From: Bedellia somnulentella
Taxonomy: Eukaryota > Arthropoda > Insecta > Lepidoptera > Bedelliidae
Length of the DNA: 64,000 nt
Direction: 5' to 3'
Assembly (NCBI GenBank): GCA_963576735.1
Contig: OY755171.1
Coordinates: forward strand, 7,750,001-7,814,000
Shown: positions 57,690 through 64,000 of the stretch, in pieces
Layout of the letters: each line of letters starts with the position of its first letter
How positions within the stretch are numbered: the stretch's first letter is position 1
The notes under the pieces: model-generated
Databases searched by the model: none
What the model was told of the DNA's origin: nothing
Seen by the model: only the letters and a program-made list of their open reading frames with translations
Made by a program: the position numbers and the translations under genes

Positions 57690-57870
57690 CTCACGCCTAC
57701 ATTGACGCGCATCGTATACAGATAGGTCACTCGCACACTAACGGCGCCGCACGCGCGTAAATTGTAAGATCTGTAACACAAGGCGCGCGCGACATAGGTC
57801 CATCCCCTAAAGCAGCTCGCCGAGCACTGAGCGGGCGGCGGGCGGCGCTCGGGCACGAGTAGGACTGCGA
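57690..57870. other. GC-rich, CpG-rich island
   Basis: Contains GGCGCCGCACGCGCG, AAGGCGCGCGCGAC and GCGGGCGGCGGGCGGCGCTC in AT-rich surroundings. A 122-codon - strand frame spans it (Arg/Val/Thr-rich) and looks like a product of composition. It may be a regulatory CpG patch. Confidence 0.3.
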
Positions 57871-58314
57871 ATATCGATGTTTTTAAAATATTTGTTTTAT
57901 TGAATTTATTAAAAAAGAAAACTAATCGCCAATTATTATTAGAAATACAAATGCTCAAATTATGATGCAAGTTATATGTTAGTAGGTAAAATAAATAAAA
58001 TATAAAACCATTTTAAAGAGTGTAATTAGAGGTATGTTGGCGATTTTTTTCTATCGAGCGAAAATGTATTAATCAGGTTTCGAATCGCCAATTTCACAGC
58101 AGAAAAGCCTCAAGATTTTGATGTATTTTTTTCAAAACCATATTGTTATAAACATACGCATTATAATGTTTCAAAAACTCTGTTCGTTGGACTAACGGCA
58201 CCTTAATACGATGATTGTGCTGTGGCGACTGGAACATGCATAATGTAGTTCCTATATAAAAATGTTTTTTTAAAGACCGGTCTTTTTTATTATTGCATAT
58301 TATACAAGATAAAA
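57871..58314. other. Intron-like stretch
   Basis: AT-rich; nothing recognised. Confidence 0.4.
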
Positions 58315-58552
58315 GCTGTGTAGCGTCGGCTTAGAATAGCACTACCCCATTTCTTCCGGTGGGTGTACGTAAGAGGCGACTAACGGTATTGGGGCTTTTA
58401 AGGGATTTTTGGGCGATGCGGTTGGAGACCCATCACCAACAACCTTTATTTCCCCATTCAACTTTCCAAAAATGGCTGAGAAATTTTTAATTTCTTAGCT
58501 CTGGCTACCCCTTTTAGGGATTTATAGCCGTGAGTATATGTATGTATGTATG
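58315..58552 (+). mobile_element. SINE-A, near-consensus
   Basis: GCTGTGTAGCGTCGGCTTAG to (TATG)n, with a short gap (TTTACCATCTT missing) after CAACAACC. Confidence 0.92.
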
Positions 58553-58679
58553 AAATGAAACAGTTTGTAAGAAACACGTGAACCATAAATATTAGACAGC
58601 CACTCATATTGTCACTGTCAATATTAAGCTACCTTGAAAGGCCTTGTGGGGGTGAACCCCTACATCAATTTTCTCCTTT

Positions 58680-58716
58680 ATATTTCGGACGCCGGCCTTT
58701 TTGAACACACTTTAAA
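58680..58716 (-). mobile_element. LINE-C fragment
   Basis: TATTTCGGACGCCGGCCTTT then TTGAACACACT is the antisense of SVLKKAGVR coding sequence. Confidence 0.55.
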
Positions 58717-59269
58717 ACGAGTACGAGCTTACTTTTATATTCTATTACTTATTGTACGCTAATAAGTCTTGGACCGCTTAGTCGTCACACAGAAAACCTC
58801 CAAGTTTATAATTACAAAACTCTCGGCACCTTTGTTTGATATATTTCATTAGAGAGAATTGATTGTGCCTCGTTTCATTGTTTTCCGCCAGTACTTGACA
58901 ACAAAACACAGTTCCAATTCAAACATCGAAGTTATTGTTTGCTATTTCCCAATTTTGGTTTGTCACGTTCAAAGATCGAATAATAATCAACATGTTTGGG
59001 CGCCATACAACCAACACTGTTATTATATCAAGCCTATAATTGAAATTTCCAACATTTGATTGTTTTGATTGACAATTCTAAAACTTTAGATGTTTCAGTT
59101 TCTATTGCTTTTGAAGTATCATGACAGTGAAAGAAAAAACTTACTATCAAGGATCATGCTGTATGCATGCATGTATATAACAACAACTTATTATATAGTT
59201 TTCTTGTTTATAAAACATAGAACTTATAACGTGATACTGGAACACATTGAATATAAATATTTTTACTTG
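58717..59269. other. Intron-like stretch
   Basis: AT-rich; nothing recognised. Confidence 0.4.
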
Positions 59270-59420
59270 AGGCAATGGGCCTGGCCCATATCACGTCAGT
59301 ACACTTTCCGAGCAAACATGGGTACTTTGAACACCAGGTGACAATGTCACGTGATGTTCAGAAGTATTGGCACCTCTGCCAACCTCTTCAGGGATATACG
59401 GCGTGAACGTTTGTGTTTGA
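59270..59420 (+). mobile_element. SINE-B, 5' truncated
   Basis: GGCCTGGCCCATATCACGTC, CACGTGATGTTCAGAAGTAT, CCTCTGCCAACCTCTTCAGG, ACGGCGTGAACGTTTGTG. Confidence 0.8.
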
Positions 59421-59700
59421 GATTTTTACTTAAGTCTGTAACACAGATGTTTGAAAAGCATCATTACAATATAATACTTTAGTAAAACCAGCTTATCTCT
59501 ATTTCAGGCGCTTTCTATATCCTAACATATGACCTCTCGACTGTAACGAAACTATTTGGTCGAGCCACAGCTTATTGCGGTCACGATGTTGAATCCCACG
59601 GGATACGCTGGATATACTTGTGCTTTAACTTAAAACAAATATATATACTCTAGATAGAAAGTGGGTTCAATTATTTTACAGCAAAATATATTCTACTGTT

Positions 59701-59934
59701 GGTACATACACTAATTTACTCACGACTGTAATTTAAAAAACGTGCAGCCAGAATTTTATAGAATAAGAATTGGTAAAGTCACTTTTGGAAGTTTAGTGAG
59801 AATGAAATTGTAAAATAAGGAATGATTTGTAACGTGTCTCCAGCCACATCACCCAAATATCACTTAAAAGCCTGATTTTTTTGAGTCGCCTCTTACAGCA
59901 CCCGTGAGAAGAAATGGGATAGTGATATTCTAAG
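59701..59934 (-). mobile_element. SINE-A, old copy
   Basis: ACTCACGACTGTAATTTAAA, GTCACTTTTGGAAGTTTAG, GTGTCTCCAGCCACATCACC, GAGTCGCCTCTTACAGCACC, GATAGTGATATTCTAAG, in the right order with many changes. Confidence 0.65.
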
Positions 59935-61473
59935 ATATGGATTTAGATATGAAATAGACTAGCTAGCGAGACAATAAAATGCGCTTTGCCATTGCAATAT
60001 GATGTTGTTTTATACCAAAAATTTTATATTAAACTTCACACAATTGTTTCAAAACGCACAACCCACAGGAGCTATTTGAATGTATACAAAAACAATGCAT
60101 AAGTAAAAATGTATGTAGACAAAGACAAATATGTTTTCCTCACAATATGTTATATTATGTTTAAATATGTTTGCTTTGCAATCTATGAAAGCTCATTCTA
60201 ACAATAACTTACCACCAAGCGTTATGAAAAAAAAAAGTGGTATTAATGTCATGTTTTTGTATCCTCGAAACTCAATTCACTAACGCAATGGTAAATATTT
60301 CAGGGGAAGCTCTGAAGACGCAAACAGTAATTTTGTTAACATGTAAATGTATTCGGAGTAACATACCGCCGCCGTCCCCGGTTCCCCGGTTATACCCGGT
60401 TTCATGACGAAAGCAAAAAGTGTTCTAATTCAGTGTCATCAATCCTGTTCTTGTCGGATTGCCGGTTTGCCGGTTTGCCGTCTCAGCATCGTACTTACAC
60501 GAACGAACCGTCACATTTTCGTTTACATTTGCTTACATTCGCGATTTTCGTGCACTCGGATATAATGGGCAATCTTATTGTCCAAAGTGGTTGCGAGCAC
60601 TTATAACATTATACATATCTATCATACAGTTTATCTGATAAAGGGCACAAGAAGAACTCACTAGTTGTATTTTATACACTGAGGTTCTATTGGGTGTTAA
60701 TATCATAACCCCATACCTTTCTTCCTTTCTTACGAAAAGCCTGAGGGTGCGGAGCTTTTTAAGTAATGGATGGGCGAAGTAGATTATCATCATCAGCGGT
60801 CTTTTCATTGACTACCTCCGCCTCTTCTAACTCAACAGAAATTCTAATATTGAAGCCCTATGGGTGTTCCGTTTCACACATTTATCCAGATTTCTTTGTT
60901 ATCTTGTACACACCAAATATTCCGAAAATAGGACATAGTTATAAGCCAAGCCGGCACAGTAAATATTTAGCATCTTTATGTTGAAGGCCCTTCCAATTTG
61001 TTTTGAGAATGTGTAAATGATTGTGTTTCTTAAACTATTAACTTTGTTAAACAATGCTTAAGTTTTGCTGTTGTAAATACAACCTTAACGGAAGCTTTGT
61101 CTTTATTCAGTTGTAAGTCCTGGAGCGTCATTCTACTACGCTAAATGTATTACAGCGATGTTTAATATTTCACATGTGAAATTATTTTGATTCGTAATAA
61201 AGTCTATGTCAAATGTAGAAAGAAAGAGAGAACACATTTATTCGCTGCTGCAAAAAAAACAACTTACAACTAGGTTTACAAACATAAAAAAGGATAAAAT
61301 ACACACAGAAGAAAAAAATATATACAAAGTTACTACGCTACTAGAAACTAATACACTTTTATTCTCTGACTCAGCATTTTGTTATGAGTCAGAATTTGAC
61401 ATAATCCTTTTCACATATAAAAAAACCATTGGCAGGAGTGAAATTTATTGAACTGCCTCAACTTCCTTCATCC
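59935..61473. other. Intron-like stretch with a GC-richer patch
   Basis: 60365-60560 is GC-richer and contains short tandem units: CCCCGGTTCCCCGGTT near 60377 and three copies of a TTTGCCGG-like octamer at 60458-60480. A possible SINE-A trace lies at 60725-60780. No exon was recognised. Confidence 0.35.
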
Positions 61474-62099
61474 TTTTTAGGGTTCCGTAGCCAAATGGCA
61501 AAAACGGGACCCTTATAGATTCGTCATGTCTGTCTGTCCGTCCGTCCGTCCGTATGTCACAGCCAGTTTATTCCGAAACTATAAGAACTACATTATTGGA
61601 AATTGGTGCGTAGATGTATTCTGGAAACCGCATTAAGATTTTAAAATAAAATCTGAAAAAAAAACCAAAATTTTTAGGGTTCCCCATACATAGAACTGAA
61701 ACTCAAAATTTTTTTTTTCATCAAACCTATACGTGTGGGGTATCTATCAAAAGGTATTTGAAAATGATGTTGAGGTTTCTTATATCATTTTTTTCAAAAC
61801 TGAATAGTTTGCGCGAGAGACTTTTTCAAAGTGCTAAAATGTGTGTCCCCCCCCCCGTAACTTCTAAAATATGGGCATGATAATACTGAAAAAAATATAT
61901 GATGTGTATTACTATACAAACTACTAACGAAAATTGGTTTGAATGAGATCTAGCCCGTAGTTCTATTTTTAAACGTCATAAATCAAAATACTTACCTAAT
62001 TTGGCTCCCATGATTTTCACACAAACGGGATTTTCTATATATATGATAGTACGGAACCCTTAGTGCGCGATCCGACTCGCACTTGGCCGGTTTTTTTTT
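61474..62099 (+). mobile_element. Lepidoptera-type GGTTCCGTAGCC element
   Basis: Begins TTTTTAGGGTTCCGTAGCC, continues AAAAACGGGACCCTTATAGA with a TGTC(C/T)GTCCG tract, and ends ACGGAACCCTTAGTGCGCGA, TCCGACTCGCACTTGGCCGG and poly(T). GGTTCCGTA at 61481-61489 pairs with TACGGAACC at 62050-62058. I remember this element as present in many moth and butterfly genomes. No coding capacity is seen in this copy. Confidence 0.85.
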
Positions 62100-62382
62100 G
62101 AAACGTGTAAATAGTTACGCAGATAGAATGAGAACAACAATGTTATATTTATTCTTAAATCACCATAGCAAATTGGATATCTATTTTTAACTTTGTGAAT
62201 TCAATAAAAAAATACAAATATAAAGCTCATTGAAGTTTATGAGTGGGAGCTTCTTACTTATTCATAAAGTTAAATTAAAAATTGTATCTACGCAAATTTT
62301 ATTAAGCCATAGGGCTATGAAATTTTGGTCGTGACATAGCCTGATTGTTTAATTTGTATGTCTTATCTGTTCTGAACCTGTC
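62100..62382. other. Intron-like stretch
   Basis: AT-rich; nothing recognised. Confidence 0.35.
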
Positions 62383-62520
62383 ACGACATCCGAGGCCTAG
62401 TGGGTAGAGGAGCTCTTCTTTTCTTTAAGCGGAGGTCGCAGAAGCGGGTTTTAATCCCACTGAAGGCGATTAAAAAATAATGATTTCTTAGTGTTAGATG
62501 TTTTATAATGAAATTTTAAA
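62383..62520 (+). repeat. tRNA-like SINE head
   Basis: CGAGGCCTAGTGGGTAGAGG resembles an A box and D-arm; GCGGGTTTTAATCCCACT resembles a T-arm with a changed B box. Followed by an AT-rich body. No paired acceptor stem. Confidence 0.5.
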
Positions 62521-64000
62521 TATATCGTTGAATTAGTATCCCTTACCACAAGTTATTAAATTGCTATGTCCCTTACATTTATTAAATTATTTCTAATAAT
62601 AAACCATTAACAGTATGTTTTGTTAAATTTACAGGTAAGAGCGGGCCCTTACAAAGATGATAAAATTATATAAACTAAGTATGTATAAAAAGGTTCCATG
62701 TCTCTCTAATCACGAAGCTCTTTACCAACAATACAAAAAGTAAGATCGAACTCCTTATTTTCCGTTTCACATAATGAAAACACCCACATATCCATTTTTA
62801 TGAATGTCACCATGGATTATGCCAGATCCATCAGCGAATTGTTCGTATCCTCCAAATGAAAATAAATTGTGAATTGCTTGAACCTTTCAACGAAGATGAA
62901 ATTCCCAGTCGAGCCCATAACTGCGATAATATCGAAAACGGCCGACCCGACTTTAGTGCGTAACCATATATTCAAAAAGCCAAAACCTTTTAGTTTCATC
63001 AAGTTATTTGATTAGTAATTCATTCAAAGGTAAACTTTTATCTTTATCTTATTTTATACTTGTTCATTAGATTGAGATGTGCACAACACCAGTGTAAATT
63101 CTATTTTTTATTTTCCGTCATAAGGAATTACAAAACCAGTAATAAGCCACGACAATTTTGTCGTTTCGGATTTTTATAAAAACACAAAAAAGCTTTCTTA
63201 TCATAAAATCAAATCCACTCATTTTACTTACCTACGTCTCAAGAAAATAATATCTGTTGTTCTGAATCTGTCTCCGACATTCACAATAAAAAATAAATCC
63301 ACGGTTTGAAGAAAAGAAATGTTCCCGAATTTGAAGTCAGGAATTACACAGAAATGTTATCCCTTTTAATACAACCCTAATGTCTCAAATCGACCTTTGA
63401 TGTATTGGGCCTGTGGTCATTACAAAAGGATTGGCAAAAAATATAATTAGGGAAGAAAATTATTAAAATGAGAAAAGAAAAATATAACTTTTATTTTATA
63501 ATAAACGGAATATTTTTGTGTGTCTTCCGAGTCACAGTAAAAGTTTCAATATCCTTATTTAACAGTTTTAATCTACTTCTGTCCATTCTGACATTAAATG
63601 TCAATGATAAAAAAACGTCGGAAATATGTATCATCACCTGTTGCTAGTAAAAATATTATTTTCAACTATAACCCCCATCATTAGTTTGCTTTGAATGTCA
63701 CCGTAATGGTTTTACTGAGCATGGATTCGCTTGAAATGGATGGATGCTTTCATTGTATATTTGTGACGTCACCTCCTGCAACGTTAGAATGACAAAGTAC
63801 TATGTGGCGAGTGCCGTGCTCTATCGGGGAGTCCCCCTTGCCACCCATCTTTGTCTTCTAGTGATTGATGGATATTTTTCTTACAGCCAAAGCTGATTTT
63901 ACGTCTTGCAAGTGACAATGACAATATTGACGGAACTCCAATCGTTTTTTATTCTTGCATGTTTTGACAATGGAGCTTTTTGGATTCTTTGCTCAATTGT
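62521..64000. other. Intron-like end of the window
   Basis: Contains the coding-like - strand segment at 62712-63002 and a full CRE palindrome TGACGTCA at 63764-63771 in a GC-richer patch (63760-63850). No Tmtc3 exon was recognised before the end. Confidence 0.35.
62712..63002 (-). pseudogene. Unrecognised coding-like segment with one internal stop
   Basis: The - strand frame from ATG 63002 reads 61 codons (GFGFLNIWLRTKVGSAVFD, IAVMGSTGNFIFVERF, HLEDTNNSLMDLA), meets a TAA at 62819-62817, and continues in the same frame for about 35 codons (SMVTFIKMDMWVFSLCETE and so on) to a TAG. Codon third positions look more coding-like than the flanks. It may be a decayed exon or processed fragment. No family was recognised. 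Confidence 0.22.

Noticed and set aside
57602..57970. 122-codon - strand frame
   Set aside because: Arg/Val/Thr-rich product of a CpG-rich patch with no recognisable domain.

Overview
The window looks like AT-rich nuclear DNA from a moth or butterfly. It is eukaryotic: long non-coding stretches, intron splice signals, tRNA-derived SINEs, 5'-truncated LINE copies, Helitron-like elements ending in CTAG before T, a mariner element and TTAA-flanked inverted repeats. Several repeats match ones I remember as widespread in Lepidoptera: the element running from GGTTCCGTAGCC to ACTTGGCCGGTTTTT at 61474-62099, the repeat ending TTTTTGAAGTCGGTT near 23100, and SINEs with AAGAGGCGACTAA inside and a (TATG)n tail. 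The species cannot be read from the sequence.

Only one host gene is recognised with confidence. The first coding exon of a TMTC-family gene, best matching Tmtc3, lies at 37325-37627 on the + strand. It begins with an ATG just after an in-frame stop, contains a membrane segment and the FVFDD motif, and ends in a phase-0 splice donor. No later exon was found, so the rest of the + strand (about 26 kb) is probably its first intron, and the GC-richer stretch at 36830-37010 is probably its promoter. Back to back with it on the - strand, 37093-37310 reads like the last coding exon of a seven-transmembrane receptor. If real, that gene lies inside the Tmtc3 intron and ends under its 5' leader.

Layout: 1-34 kb is intergenic and packed with transposon remnants. 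34.1-35.2 kb holds a mariner transposase pseudogene with two in-frame stops. 35.9-37.3 kb is the putative promoter region. 37.6-64 kb is intron-like sequence with fewer repeats.

Three repeat families dominate, and I name them here only for bookkeeping. SINE-A is about 245 bp with a B-box-like GGTTGGAGACCC. SINE-B is about 360 bp with a tRNA-like head. LINE-C consists of 5'-truncated 3' ends of a non-LTR element. All three end in the same design: CCCC, a short loop, GGG(A), a few bases, CGTGA, then TATG repeats. This suggests that the SINEs borrow the LINE machinery. The clearest natural experiment is an inverted duplication at 26533-27190 / 28916-29470, in which one arm preserves the empty site of a LINE-C insertion found in the other. 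I found no CRISPR array, bacterial-type operon or clearly new multi-gene system.
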